Origin: Cunninghamia lanceolata
Lineage: Eukaryota > Streptophyta > Pinopsida > Cupressales > Cupressaceae
Direction of reading: 5' to 3'
DNA: 64,000 nt
NCBI GenBank assembly: GCA_027924645.1
Contig: BSBN01000140.1
Coordinates: 10,422,501 to 10,486,500, forward strand
A program made the translations under genes and the position numbers. Under the pieces are notes generated by a model. The model did no database searches and was not told where the DNA came from. It saw nothing but the letters and a program-made list of their open reading frames with translations. Below, in pieces: positions 12,444 through 24,649 of this stretch; the first letter of the stretch is position 1; every line of letters starts with the position of its first letter.

Positions 12444-12980
12444 TGTAAGGATTAAGGTGCCATCAACCATGTAAATCTTATGTAATTAATTACTCTTAAT
12501 ATTATTTGTAAATCACCATAAGGGTTGAAAGGTTTCACCAACAATAATCTTGTTTTAACTGCATGTTTATATCTGGTCATCGATGCTAATTCATCCATTA
12601 TGGGGGTGATAGGGGGTTGCCCCCTATGAGGGGTCTGAGGGGATGATCCCTCAAGTGGGGATTCCAAGGGATGTGCGCCCCAGTGTGGGTTTGGGGGTAA
12701 TGCCCCCGAAACCTCATTATAAGTCTAGATCATTCACCATTGGGGCACAAATTTGATGGTTGATATTATGTTAGTTTTCTTGCCCTATAAGGAAACCCCG
12801 TTTTATAAGGTTATTTATACTACATTTTTAGCAGAGTTGAGAGTAATAGGCACCATTAGATTGAAGACTAGAGAAGGAGAGGAAGTGCATGTATTGTAAT
12901 CTCATATTTGAAGATAATACAACTTGGAGCCTCTTTTCTTGGTGGATTTCTTTAACTGAAAGGGTTTTCTCCACATTACA
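12444..12980 (+). repeat. 3' LTR of copia element 1
   Basis: A 537-bp segment starting TGTAAGG directly after the polypurine tract and ending CACATTACA. It holds the GGGG/CCCC-rich block often seen in copia LTRs (12603-12715). The partner LTR is not in the window. Confidence 0.7.
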
Positions 12981-13379
12981 TATTGTGTTATATGTTCAGT
13001 TCTTAATGCATGTTATTTATGTGTAGTGGGTTTTATTTCTGTTGCAATCTCCATTGATTCTACATTGTTTAGAGGACATAAATAAGGTTTGAATCAGATT
13101 TATGTTGTGTGGTTTGCACCTTCATTTCTAACAAGAGAAATCTTAGAATTTCAATTTCTTGTTATTGTTGAGAAAACATGTATTCTTCCCTTGAGATTTT
13201 CATTGCATGTTGGAGTTCTTTCTTTGTTTTATCTTCCTTTATACTATGTTCTATCTCTAGAGTTTTTGTTAGATCCTTGCCTTTTGATGAGCTTCTCTAA
13301 AGGGGAGAGCCAGGGGATGTTGTGCTCATTTCTTATTATGTCTCCTCCAAAGGAGTAGTAGGCTTCCTTGGATGGACTA
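12981..13379. other. Unassigned sequence
   Basis: No supported gene. Plus-strand open stretches here lack recognisable motifs. It may be the decayed 3' continuation of the minus-strand ORF that ends near 13380. Confidence 0.4.
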
Positions 13380-14005
13380 TCTCTAGAGGAGAATTACTTT
13401 CTATGCCTAGTTCTATGGCAAACACTTTTCATCTATATGACCCTCTTAAGGTAGATTAATTTCCTTTAGCCCTAGTTATTCTTGTATGTTCTCCTAAATA
13501 GTTGTGTTTTCTTTAGTAGCCTTTCCCTACTCACTTTCTTCCTACATAATATCTAGAGCAATTGTAACTGGCTCCAACTCTGAAGTTGACATAGAATCCT
13601 CAATATACAAGGTCACTAAAGAAACTGACACATTTTCACTCTTATGTCTTTCTAGAGTATGTTCAACTTGTGAACTCTCTGGGTTTGCTTCTAGATATAC
13701 ATTTTCCATTCTCTATGATACCAAATCTATTCTCATTGGCTCCTCTAGAGGCATACTAGACTCATTCTAAAGGTTCTCTTGAATTGACACTTCTACAATA
13801 TGGAATATTTATAGAGATAGGGGAGCATTTATATGAGGGTTTTCTTGTGGAAAAGTTATTTGTTCTAGATATTTTTTTTGAAAATGGAACAATAGCCACT
13901 ACATGAATATCAAGACTCTAGAGTGAATAGGGAACTTGTAAACTATGACTCTCTAGAGGAGGAGTACTCATTGATTGAAAATTTTCTAAATATAGTAGGG
14001 GTTCT

Positions 14006-15286
14006 TGTTGCAAGTATGAGGTTAACTAGTGTTGTCATTGATGTCAACATACTCATATTGCATTGGTAAGAAGGATTGGATGAGCTGTGTACTGAGGATA
14101 TTGAGAAAATTAGTCTCAATCAGGAACAGTGAAGAACAGTGATGAGAAGAAGGCAAATGTACTCAATAGGTTGAGGATCAGAGGATGCAGATTAAAGGGT
14201 TTGTAGATATGAGTCTTGAGATGATCCAGTTACGATTTTAGAGGTCCGCATGAAGATATGAAAAAGTTGTGATCAGTCAAGTAGAACTGGTTCCGGGAGA
14301 TGCTCCAGAGGGACAGAGTGTTACAAAAAGGTTCGGTGAGCTCTGGAGGTGCATTGTTAGACTCTGCGGATTGGAAGGAGTGTTTGGGATGTCCTTGTGA
14401 TGTGTCATCTTGGTTTGTACATAGTGTAGAGGTCCGGAAGAACCTATTTCAGTTTGACAGTCGTGATAGATTGTGTTCTTGAAGTTCTAGATGAAGAGGA
14501 GAAGAGATTCCAACAAGTAGAGGAAGTGCAGATGTACTTGGTCACTCAGGAAAGCTTGTGAAGGTTCTTGGATCATGTTGAGGTTGTGTTGTTAGTCTGT
14601 ATCAGTGTTAGAGCCCAGAATTGAAGATATTCTTCCGGATGAAAAATATTCTTGTTGAGACTGGCCAACTGGATGAGTTATTCATCTTGCGAATGTTCTT
14701 ATGGATGATTGTCGACTTGCGAATGTTCTTGTGGATGATTGCCGACTTAGATGATTGTTCCTAAGTTGATGCCTTGTATAAATAAAGGTTTGTGAGTTCA
14801 TTTCAAAGTGTGTGTTGAGTAGATGAGTGTGGCATAGCGAAAGAGGGAAGGGTAGAGCAGAAGTATCTCGGGCTTAAATGGAACTGATCCAGATATGGTA
14901 AAGATGTCAATCTCCAGTTCAAGTTTGTGATTCTTATCACTTTGTAGATAGTGTGTCTCTTGTAGGTAGTGTGCCTCTTTGTGAGTAGTGTGCTCAGGCA
15001 GTGAGCCCTAATTGGCATGTGCCATTCATTTTTCTTATTCTTCTAACAGAGAATAATCCTTGGGCTAATCACCCAGTGGTTTTTCCCTTAACCGGGTTTT
15101 CCACGTCAAAATCTTGGTGTCCAATGTGTTGATGTTTATCTGCTCCTGTGTTTATGCATTATGCTTTCATGAATGGTTAACTAATATTCTATTAACTAAA
15201 AAAGAAGAATCAAGTGTTTGAAGTAGAAGCAAGTTTTTGTACAACTGATTCACCCCCCCTCTCAGTTGTGTGCCCTAGATCTAACA
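14006..15286 (+). repeat. 5' LTR of copia element 2
   Basis: TGTTGC...CTAACA, near-identical to 19828-21107. Confidence 0.97.
14777..14785 (+). promoter_or_regulatory. TATA box of copia element 2 5' LTR
   Basis: TATAAATAA about 510 bp before the LTR end; the same motif is kept in the 3' LTR (near 20598) and is TATTAATAA in the related element at 52260. Confidence 0.6.
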
Positions 15287-15288
15287 AT

Positions 15289-15300
15289 TGGTATCAGAGC
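15289..15300 (+). other. Primer-binding site of copia element 2
   Basis: TGGTATCAGAGC, a perfect plant initiator-tRNA-Met site, two bases after the LTR end. Confidence 0.95.
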
Positions 15301-15343
15301 TAAGTTCCTCTGAAAGGAGCTTAACCGCTTGAGGAGATCCAGG

Positions 15344-18300
15344 ATGTCGTCATATAAGAAGGACAATCCAAAGTTTGATGGAACCAACTTCTCTCTCTGG
15401 AAAGGCCACATGAAATGTCACTTGGAGTGTATGGGAAAAGCATACTTGTCCATGGTCACAAAAGCATATATTCCTCCACAGGGTGGTCCAACAACACTAA
15501 ATGAAATCACAGATGCTAAAAACAATCTGCAGACCACAGAGGCTCTTCTAAGTGCATTGACTGACTCAGAACTCTCAAATGTTATTGACCTACCAATTGC
15601 ATATGAGATCTGGGTTAAACTGGAACTTCTGCATGAAGGAGATGAGTTTGTTAAGAGTGCAAGGTTGTAAAGTCTCAAAGGGAAATTTGAAAGATTGAAG
15701 ATGAGAGATGATGAAAATATCACTACCTTTATGCCAAGAGTAAATGAGCTGGTGTGTGGAATCAGGAATGTTGGTGGAGTTCTGGATGAAAATGAGATTG
15801 TTTGCAAAATTCTTAGATCCCTTCCTGCTGCCTACAAGATCAAGGTTGTTGCCATTGATGAATTCAGAGCCCATGCAACTGTCACAAGAGAGCAATTGGC
15901 TGGCAAGCTAGCTGCATTTGAAATGACCGAGTTTGGAGATGATCCTCCCAAGACTGAATCTACATTCAAAGCCAGTGCCTATGTGAAAGGCAAAGAAATA
16001 TTTGATCCAAGAGAAAACTCTTCAAGGAAACTGTCATGGTATAATCAAGCTAGGAAAGACATGGAAGAGGAAGAAGTAGAAATAGCTCATCTTGAAGCCC
16101 TCATTGCAAAGAGATTGCCAAGAGGATCTAGTAAGTATGAAGGAAAGTTACCTTTTAAGTGCTTCAACTGCAATAAGATTGGTCATTTTGCTTCAATATG
16201 TCTAGAAAGATCTGCAAGGTCAAACTCTAACAGACAAAGGTTCCAAAAGAACTATTATTATGTTCATGAAGAAGCTGATAATGAAGGAGTAACAAATGAT
16301 GAATCAGAGATAGGAGACAAATCCGGAAATGAATGGGTGTTTATTGCCATCAAGGAAGAAGAATCAATATCCTCTGAATCTGTCAATCACAAGGTTGTAG
16401 AAAAAGCTTTGGCTGCCCAAGTTGAAGAAAAGGATGATTGGGTTATTGACAGTGGATGCTCTCACCACATGACAGGTGACAAGAACAAATTCTTAGATTT
16501 GGAAAGGTATGAAGGAGGAATGGTAAAGTTTGGTGACAATTCTACAGGTAGAATCAGAGGTAGGGGAACTATTTCTTTTGATGGAAAGAGAAAAATTGGA
16601 AATGTACTGTATGATGAAGGATTGAAGCACAATCTTCTTAGTGTTGGACAGTTAGTAGACAAAGGTTATGATCTCTGGTTCAAAAATGGAAGATGCAGGA
16701 TCTTTGAAAGCTCCGGAACTGAGATTGCGTCTGGTACTCAAACAAAAGGTAATATCTTCCATCTGGTTGGTTCAAATAAAAGTTGTCTGTTTGTTCAAGT
16801 TGATCAGAGTTGGTTATGGCATAGAAGGATGTGTCATGTAAATTTTGATAACATCATCAAGATAAGCAATATTCAGGTTGTAAGAGATCTTCCAAAATTG
16901 GTGAAACCTACAAATAGTTTGTGCAAAGAACATTAGCTAGGTAAACAAAGCAGAGTCTCCTTCAAAAGCAAAGATTAGTCCTCTACTGGATTATTGGAAT
17001 TAGTTCATACTGATCTATGTGGTTCGACAAGAATCAAGAGTATGCAAGGTGATAGATATTTCATGTTACTGATTGATGATCATTCTCGGATGATGTGGGT
17101 TACCTTTCTGAAAGAGAAATCAGAAGCCTTTCAAAAGTTCAAAATCTTCAAGGCTATGGTAGAGAATCAAACCAGATTGAAATTGAAGTGTCTAAGGTCT
17201 GATAGAGGTGGTGAATTCACATCCGGTGAATTCATAGACTTTTGTGAGAAGCATGGCATAAAGAGACAGTTGTCTACTCCTAGGACTCCACAGCAGAATG
17301 GAGTAGTTGAGAGAAAGAACTGGACCATCCAGGTAGCTACCAGGACAATGATGATGGAAGCAAATGTTCCTTAGATGTTTTGGAGAGAAGCTGTCAGCAC
17401 TGCAGTCTACACTCTCAACCGAGTTCAAATCAGAAGCAATACCGGTAAGACTCCTTATGAACTTTGGTTTGGTATAACTCGTACTGTGAGATATTTTAGA
17501 GTATTTGGTAGCAATTGTTACATCAAAAGAGATGAAGATCTAGGAAAGTTTGATGCTAGAAGTGATGAAGGAATTTTCTTGGGTTACTCCACTCAAAGCA
17601 AAGCATACCGGTGTTACAATAAGAGACTAAGAAAGATGATAGAAAGTACAAATGTGAAGGTTGATGAAGGAATTGAGAATCCCTCAAGGTTTTATGAATA
17701 TGATGAAGATGCTCAGGATGGTGTTCTAGTTCAAGGAGCTCAATCCCTTCCTGAAAGTCAGATTCAGACTGATCTGGTAAATCAGGAAGAAGAGGTTTGT
17801 CTGAATGAACCTGATCAAGAAACAGTAGTGCAAGAGACTCCCAAAGTTCTAAGGTATGTAACTCTAAATCACTTTGAAGATCAGATCATAGGTGACAAAA
17901 GCAAAGGGGTACAAACAAGGAGAAGAATTACTCAAAATTCAAATGAATACTGTCTGATTTCAAAGATTAAACCTAAGACAATAAATGAATCTTGTAATGA
18001 TGAAAACTGGACCAAAGCAATGGAGGAAGAGTTGATGCAAATTGAGAAAAATCACACTTGGGATCTTGTTCCCAGACCTAGAAACAAGAATGTGATTGGA
18101 ACCAAATGGGTCTTCTAGAACAAACTAAATGAGGTTGGTGAAGTAATGAGAAACAAAGCTAGATTGGCCTGCAAAGGCTACTCTCAAATAGAAGGAATTG
18201 ATTTTGAAGAAACCTTTGCTTCGGTAGCAAGAATTGAAGCAGTCAGATTATTTCTTGCATATGCTGCCTTCAAAGACTTCAAGGTATATTAGATGGATGT

Positions 18301-19504
18301 CAAGTCTGCCTTCCTAAATGGTGATTTGGAAGAAGAAGTATACATTGAACAACTGGATGGATTTCAATTGTCTGATCATGATAATATGGTCTACAAGTTG
18401 AAGAAAGCACTGTATGGATTGAAGCAAGCCCCAAGAGCATGGTATGAAAGGTTGGATAAGCATCTTGTGCAGATTGGTTTCAACAAAGCTACTACTAACA
18501 GTAATCTATATTTCCAAATAGATAATGAAAACATCTTGATTGTTGAAGTATTTGTTGATGATATCATTTTTGGAGGAAGAGATAGTTTGTGTAAAACCTT
18601 TGCAAATCAAATGAAAAGTGAGTTTGAAATGTCAATGCTTGGTGAAATGAATTTCTTCTTGGGTCTACAAATTACTTAGACAAAGAAAGGTATCTTTATC
18701 TCTCAGACCAAATATGTGAAAGAATTGTTGAGGAAATTTGGAATGGAAGATTCAAAGCCAATGAACACTCCTATGGCAACCAGATGTAAGTTGAGAAAAG
18801 ATGATGACTCTCCTAAGACAGATCAGACCAAGTATAGATCAATGATTGGAGGATTATTGTATCTCACTCAGACTAGACCAGATATAATGTAGGATGTTGG
18901 TCTTGTGGCAAGATTTCAGGCTGACCCTAGAGAATCTCATGTTATGGCAATCAAGAGGATTTTTAGATATCTAAAGGGGATAGTTGAGTATGGCCTATGG
19001 TATCCTAGAGATCAGGATTTCTCTCTTCATGCATATATAGATGTAGATTGGGCAGGAGATGTGGATGACCAGAAGAGCACCAGTGGTGGAGCATTCTTCT
19101 TGGGAAAGAGATTGGTTTCTTGGCTAAGCAAGAAACAAGAGGCAATATCTCTGTCTACAACTGAAGAAGAATATATTGCAGCAGTAGGCAGTTGCACTCA
19201 AATCTTATGGATGAAGCAGATGTTAAGAGACATGAAAGTAGAATACGAGGAGCCTATCATAGTTTTCTTTGATAATTCAAGTGCAATAAATATTTCCAAG
19301 AATCTGGTATTGCATTCTAAGACCAAGCATATATCTATCAAATTTCACTTTTTGAGAGAACAAGTGAACAAGGGTGAAGTCAGATTGGAGTATGTGCCCT
19401 CTAAGGATCAGCTTGCAGATATTTTTACTAAACCTCTTCCCAAAGACTCTTTTGAGTATCTTAGGGAGAAGTTAGGGGTCATGGCCCCTCCAGTGATGAA
19501 CTAG
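15344..19504 (+). pseudogene. Copia gag-pol polyprotein with eight in-frame stops
   Basis: ATG at 15344 is chosen because it is conserved in the second copy (52834) and opens the gag. Order: gag with FDGTNFSLWKGHM near the start; CCHC zinc knuckle CFNCNKIGHFASIC (16159-16200); protease DSGCSHHMTG (16447); integrase zinc region (WHRRMCH; the last Cys is His in LCKEH) and DDE core with HTDLCG (17006), DDHSR (17078) and ERKNWTI (17310); RT with [12 protein letters not shown] (18293) and FVDDIIFGG (18551); RNase H with DVDWAGD (19042) and a C-terminal KHISIKFHFLREQ. Stops: 15668, 16934, 16976, 17372, 18116, 18290, 18677 and 18890. All lie in one frame with no frameshift. Comparison with the related copy shows 15668, 16934, 18116, 18290 and 18677 were Gln codons. 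Confidence 0.95.
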
Positions 19505-19582
19505 GATGCACTGATGTGCATCAGTCCGGTGGATATCATAGTCATATTTTGTGATCCGGATTGATGATGGGGAGCTGCTACT

Positions 19583-19827
19583 AAGGGGGAGCAGCTGGTA
19601 TGATTCTAATGTGTTACAAGTGCAAGTATGAGCCCTTTGCCATTGATGTCAAAGGGGGAGAGAAGACATGTGAAAAACAAGTGGTTGATGATCAAAGGGG
19701 GAGCAGTAAAGGAGGAGAAGACATGTGAAGAGTTGTTGCTGATAAGGGGAGCTGTGACAAAAAAGAGAAGTTCTTGTCTTGATGGTTTTTCACATCATAT
19801 GTTGCCATCAATGACAAAGGGGGAGAT
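19583..19827 (+). repeat. Repeated polypurine-tract-like motifs before the 3' LTR
   Basis: Between the gag-pol stop and the 3' LTR, AAGGGGGAG-like motifs occur near 19585, 19652, 19695, 19744 and 19816. Only the last (AAAGGGGGAGAT, 19816-19827) is adjacent to the LTR and should be the functional plus-strand primer. Confidence 0.8.
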
Positions 19828-21107
19828 TGTTGCAAGTATGAGGTTAACCAGTGTTGTCATTGATGTCAACATACTCATATTGCATTGGTAAGAAGGATTG
19901 GATGAGCTGTGTACTGAGGATATTGAGAAAATTAGTCTCAATCAGGAATAGTGAAGAACAGTGATGAGAAGAAGGCAAATGTACTCAATAGGTTGAGGAT
20001 CAGAGGATGCAGATTAAAGGGTTTGTAGATATGAGTCTTGAGATGATCCAGTTAAGATTTCAGAGGTCCGCATGAAGATATGAAAAAGTTGTGATCAGTC
20101 AAGTAGAACTGGTTCCGGGAGATGCTCCAGAGGGACAGAGTGTTACAAAAAGGTCCAGTGAGCTCCGGAGGTGCATTGTTAGACTCTGGAGATTGGAAGG
20201 AGTGTTTGGGATGTCCTTGTGATGTGTCATCTCAGTTTGTACATAGTGTGGAGGTCCAGAAGAACTTGTTTCAATTTGACAGTCCCGACAGACTGTGTTC
20301 TTGAAGTTCCAGATGAAGAGGAGAAGAGATTCCAGCAAGTAGAGGAAGTGCGGATGTACCTGGTCACTCAGGCAAGCTTGTGAAGGTTCTTGGATCATGT
20401 TGAGGTTGTGTTGTCAGTCCGCATCAGTGTTAGAGCCTAGAATTGAAGATATTTTTCTAGATGAAGATATTCTTGTTCAGACTAGCTGACCGGATGAGTT
20501 ATTCATCTTGCGAATGTTCTTATGGATGATTGCCAGCTTGCGAATGTTCTTCTGGATGATTGCCGACTTAGATGATTGTTCCTAAGTCAATGCCTTGTAT
20601 AAATAAAGGTTTGTGAGTTCATTTCAAAGTGTGTGTTGAGCAGATGAGTGTGGCATAGCGAAAGAGTGAAGGGCAAAGCAGAAGTATCTCGGGCTTAAAT
20701 GGAACTGATCCAGACATGGTAAAGATGTCAATCTCTAGTTCAAGTTTGTGATTCTTATCACTTTGTAGATAGTGTGTCTCTTGTAGGTAGTGTGCCTCTT
20801 TGTGAGTAGTGTGCTTGGGTAGTGAACCCTAATTGGCATGTGCCATTCATTTTTCTTATTCTTCTAATAGAGAATAATCCTTGGGTTAATCACCCCGTGG
20901 TTTTTCTTTTAACTGGGTTTTCCATGTCAAAATCTTGGTGTCCAATGTGTTGATGTTTATCTGCTCCTGTGTTTATGCATTATGCTTTCATGAATGGTTA
21001 ACTGATATACTATTAACTAACAAAGAAGAATCTAGTGTTTGAAGTAGAAGCAAGTTTTTGTACAACTGATTCACCCCCCCTCTCAGTTGTGTGCCCTAGA
21101 TCTAATA
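19828..21107 (+). repeat. 3' LTR of copia element 2
   Basis: TGTTGC...CTAATA, followed by the target duplication GTTCT. The last bases differ from the 5' LTR by one transition. Confidence 0.97.
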
Positions 21108-22381
21108 GTTCTTTCCCTATTTCATGATCCACTTCCATTGGTATAGATTTCCCACTATCAAATTGAGATTGGGCCAGCTCTTGGATGGCCTTAATTGTAG
21201 CACTTTGATAGATTTAGTTGGAATGGAGGTAGTAGTGGGAATTTATGGTAACTGACCCATACAATGTTTGCTCCTCTAGAGTGGGGAAGTTGTCTTGAAT
21301 GGACATTTTAATATTTGCTTCTTAGCTATCAATTGAATTTATTTTCTATAGGAAGCAAAATAATTTCAACCCCTTCAAAGGTCTAGCTCAATCACATCAA
21401 ATTTTATTCCAGTGCTATTGTTTGAAAGCTTTGTACTGGCTTATTTATTGTAGGAAGGGAAACTTATGCTTCTAGAACTAAGTGCTTTGAAGAAAAAGTT
21501 TGCATTGTTGGTTGAGCTCCATTAGGGATTGCTTTCTTAGCCACATAGGAGGTGGACTTCCTTGCACAAAAAAATTTCTTGGTAGGAGGGGTTATCTTCT
21601 TAGCAATGGAAGTTGTTTCCTAGGAAGATGAAAATGTATCTTGTTGATAAGAACCCTCTTGGACTTCTAGAGATTCCTCTCCTCAACACTGTTTGATAGT
21701 AGCCTTTACTAGAAACTTTATCCACTTTTTATAGGTGGAGTGATGACATATGATGTGGTGCTTGTAGATGAGAATAAATAATCTATGATGTTTTAGAGGA
21801 CCACTACCCTGTCTATATTTTTCTATCATACATTTCAAGGAAGTGAACAAATATAGAGTCAAATTGATTGAGATCTCTTGATTCTATGTGCCATGGTGCA
21901 AGTAGGTCATCATGTGAAATGTCAACCTGATTACAATGCCATATTGGACCTCATATGTGATAAATTTCATTATCAATAATACCATAGAGTTCTAAGGTTT
22001 GGGGATAGAATCCCTACTAATTTCGTTATTCAAATTCCCTCTTCTTTATACTACTAATTTAGGCTAAGGTTAGCCTTCCTTACAAAAAAATTCAATTAAC
22101 TCTTGATATGAACCAAATTTTATTTAGAATATATCTACACCGTCACTAGAAACTTTAGTCATAAATCAAAGGATTTTTAGACTAACCATTATTTTTCACC
22201 TAAGGCCCATATAATGATCTCCTTATAAGTCCTAGAAAAATTCTTCAACAATTTTTTCATTGTAACCTTTGAATCTATTCAAGAAATTCAACCACCCTCC
22301 TATCTAATAGAATTCTATAACTCATTCATTTGCTAGTAATTTCTCTACCGAATCTAGTTCATCTTTTCTCATAACTTCCAT

Positions 22382-23288
22382 TGTTGTTCCACCACCAATA
22401 TTTCCTTTCTAATTTCAAACCAAGTTTGGAACAAGGTCTCTAACAATGTGCTATAAGATTAGATTAGTAGGTTTAAAATAGTTTCTTCATTGTTCAGATA
22501 GTTTTGTATAGTCAAAAAAGGCTCATGCATGTAAAGTATCACTACAATCTTTGAAGAAAGAAAAGGGAAGGATAGAAGAATGGTATGTGTCTTTAGGCTA
22601 CTTGTATTTATAGTAATACATGCCTTAATTTTTTTGTCACTAATGACTTGCTTAGTTTGCAATTTATCTAGATTTTGGTAATAATTATATAGTACATTAA
22701 GCTACTAAGGTGACAAGAAGCTATTGTGGAAGGCTTTTATTCATGCAAATTAAGTGTTCAAAGAAAGGATTAATATTACATAGAGAGAATTACCAATGAC
22801 CTGAGATGATGTTTGTTGACATATACAAGCACCTGATATGGCTGATGGTGATGAAATCATTATCATTAAGTGTGTCGTAACCATCATTCCTAGTAGAACT
22901 ATTTATTGTGATGTAATTTGATGTGATGGATTTTTTTCTTGATTTATTGTGGTAGTGGAGTTAGTGGTGTTGATGTGGTGGACCAAGAGGTTCTATTGTA
23001 CTTATGGTGGAATGAATGTCAATGATAAAATTCTTGATGAATTAATAGGGTGAATTCCATTTCTTGTTCAAAAGGTTATGTGATTGATTGGTCAAGCATT
23101 GCTAAGTAGATGCTACAAGGAAAAAGATGAATGAATCTAGAAACATCGTTAGAGGAATGTGTTAGAGGATGAAGCATTATTTTTAAAAACATCAACAAGA
23201 TGTTCTGGAGGATGAGTAAAATGGATCCAAATACATTGCTAAGGAGATGCTCCAAAAGAGTGAAATGACAATTAGCGAGTGTTGACAA
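22382..23288. other. Unassigned sequence
   Basis: No supported gene. Open stretches on the minus strand (22459-22662, 23076-23288) have no recognisable motif and low-complexity codon content. Confidence 0.5.
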
Positions 23289-23765
23289 TTAGTAGTATGG
23301 GATGCTTTCTTTTTATCATAGTTGGCTATGAATTGTGAAAAATATAGGATTCATGGTGTAGAATGAGATGCGCTGAAACTCTTTTTTCTCATAGGGGTAA
23401 ATTTATGAACTTATGTGTTATTGAACTAGGTAATGGGAAGATGCATGTCATAGGTTGCATCCACTTCCTATTACTAGTTGGTCACTATGAATGTGTGAGT
23501 CAAACAATCAGTATTAAGTACCTTATGTGTTAATGTGTTTTTGCACTTGAGCCCTTTCCAGCTGCAAGTAGTATGGGGTGATTTCTTTTCATCATAGTTA
23601 GCTACAAATTAGAAAAATGATGGAACCCATGGTGTACCATTAGATACACCAACATTCACCTGTCTAGTTTGGATATATTTGAGGACTTATGGTCTAGTGA
23701 ATTAGGCAAAGGGGAAGATGCTTGCAATATGATCACACCAATTCCTTTTGCTACCGGGTCACTAT
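23289..23765 (+). repeat. Local tandem duplication, offset about 280 bp
   Basis: The sequence beginning TAGTATGGGATGCTTTCTTT (23291) recurs diverged at 23569, sharing TCATAGTTRGCTA, CATGGTGTA, GGGAAGATGC and the final TGGTCACTATG/GGGTCACTATG. The second copy runs straight into the minisatellite. Confidence 0.7.
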
Positions 23766-24505
23766 GTATACCTATAATGTGCATATGATGCATGCACACG
23801 CTATTCACATTTTTTATATGTGAATTAGTAACATTGTGTATATATGATGTCCATATGATCTATTCACATGGTGTATATGTGAATTAGTCACATTATGTAT
23901 CTGTGATGCTTGCACGAGCTATTCACATTGTGTATATTCGATATAGGTGTTAATTAATCACATTGTGTTAATTTGTTGTACACATAAGCTAGTCACTCTA
24001 TGTGTATGTGATGCATGCATGAATTATTCACCCTATGTATATGTGTTTTATGCATGATATAGTTACTCTATGTGTATGTGATGCATGCATGAATTAGTCA
24101 CCTTGTGTATATGTGTTGCATGGATTAGCTAGTCACTTTGTTTCTATGTGATGCATGAATGAAATATTCTCCCTATGTCCATGTGTTGTATGCATGATAT
24201 AGTCACTCTAGGTGTATGAGACACATGCATTAATTATTCTCCATATGTATATGTGTTATATGTACAAAATAGTCACTCTTGGTGTAGGTGACAAATGCAT
24301 GAATTATTCACTCTATGTATATGTGGTAGGCATGAGCTAGTAACATTGTGTATATGTGACACCTGCAGGAGTTATTCACATTGTGTAAATGGGTTGTACC
24401 CCTGAGTTAGTTACATTGTGTATTAGACCCATTTGATATATAGTCATATTGTGTGCATGTAATGTATGCTTGAGCTAGTCACTATGTGGTTATGTGTGTT
24501 TTTGT
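23758..24505 (+). repeat. 35-bp minisatellite, about 20 units
   Basis: Units of about 35 bp follow a consensus close to AGTCACTCTATGTGTATGTG then ATGCATGCATGAATT, alternating AGTCAC- and ATTCAC-starting variants. That suggests a 70-bp dimer in the central part (24000-24330). Edges are diverged. No coding. Confidence 0.85.
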
Positions 24506-24649
24506 ACATTGATATTGGCATTAAACAAATGTTTGTCTGGATTGCATTTGCTATTGTATATGTAGAAATATGGAAAAAAATAAGGAACAAATGCATACAA
24601 ACACACATTCCTTATTCAACATCACATCAAGAGCATGTAACTAAATAAA

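Larger units (their letters stand above)
10301..12980 (+). mobile_element. Ty1/copia element 1, 5'-truncated at the LARD junction
   Basis: Remains of a copia element: an RT-RNase H segment, a polypurine tract and one 3' LTR. Everything upstream of RT (LTR, gag, protease, integrase) is missing from the window and may lie left of position 1 if the LARD-like element inserted here. A TRIM-like element interrupts it at 10838-11473. Confidence 0.85.
14006..21107 (+). mobile_element. Ty1/copia element 2, complete, 7.1 kb
   Basis: Full-length element: 1281-bp 5' LTR, tRNA-iMet primer site, a single-frame gag-pol, polypurine tract and 1280-bp 3' LTR, flanked by the 5-bp target duplication GTTCT (14001-14005 and 21108-21112). 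LTRs start TGTTGC and end CTAACA/CTAATA. By eye they differ by only a few percent, mostly transitions, so this is a fairly young insertion, yet its ORF carries eight stops. It sits inside ORF Y. Confidence 0.97.
13380..22381 (-). pseudogene. Decayed minus-strand ORF of unknown family (Y), split by copia element 2
   Basis: I do not recognise a named family. Read from ATG at 22381 leftwards, a coding-like frame shows an N-terminal segment with FKGYNEKIVEEF (about 22260), a hydrophobic helical segment with YGIVIRLTFHMMTYLHHGT (21930-21880) and LKHHRLFILIYKHHI (about 21800), a Ser/Thr/Lys-rich linker (21700-21400), then ALESPLE/LEE-type acidic repeats. These give the frequent CTCTAGAG motif on both sides of the copia insertion (21250-21113 and 14000-13380). 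Many stops (mostly TAG/TAA/TGA at apparent Gln/Arg/Trp positions) and frameshifts kill it. The overall look, a helical N-terminal domain plus a low-complexity acidic tail, resembles uncharacterised ORFs I associate with plant repeats; that is recollection, not a match. Confidence 0.45.

Noticed and set aside
23758..24505. CRISPR-like array
   Set aside because: Units are contiguous and degenerate, without unique spacers, and the context is a plant nuclear genome.
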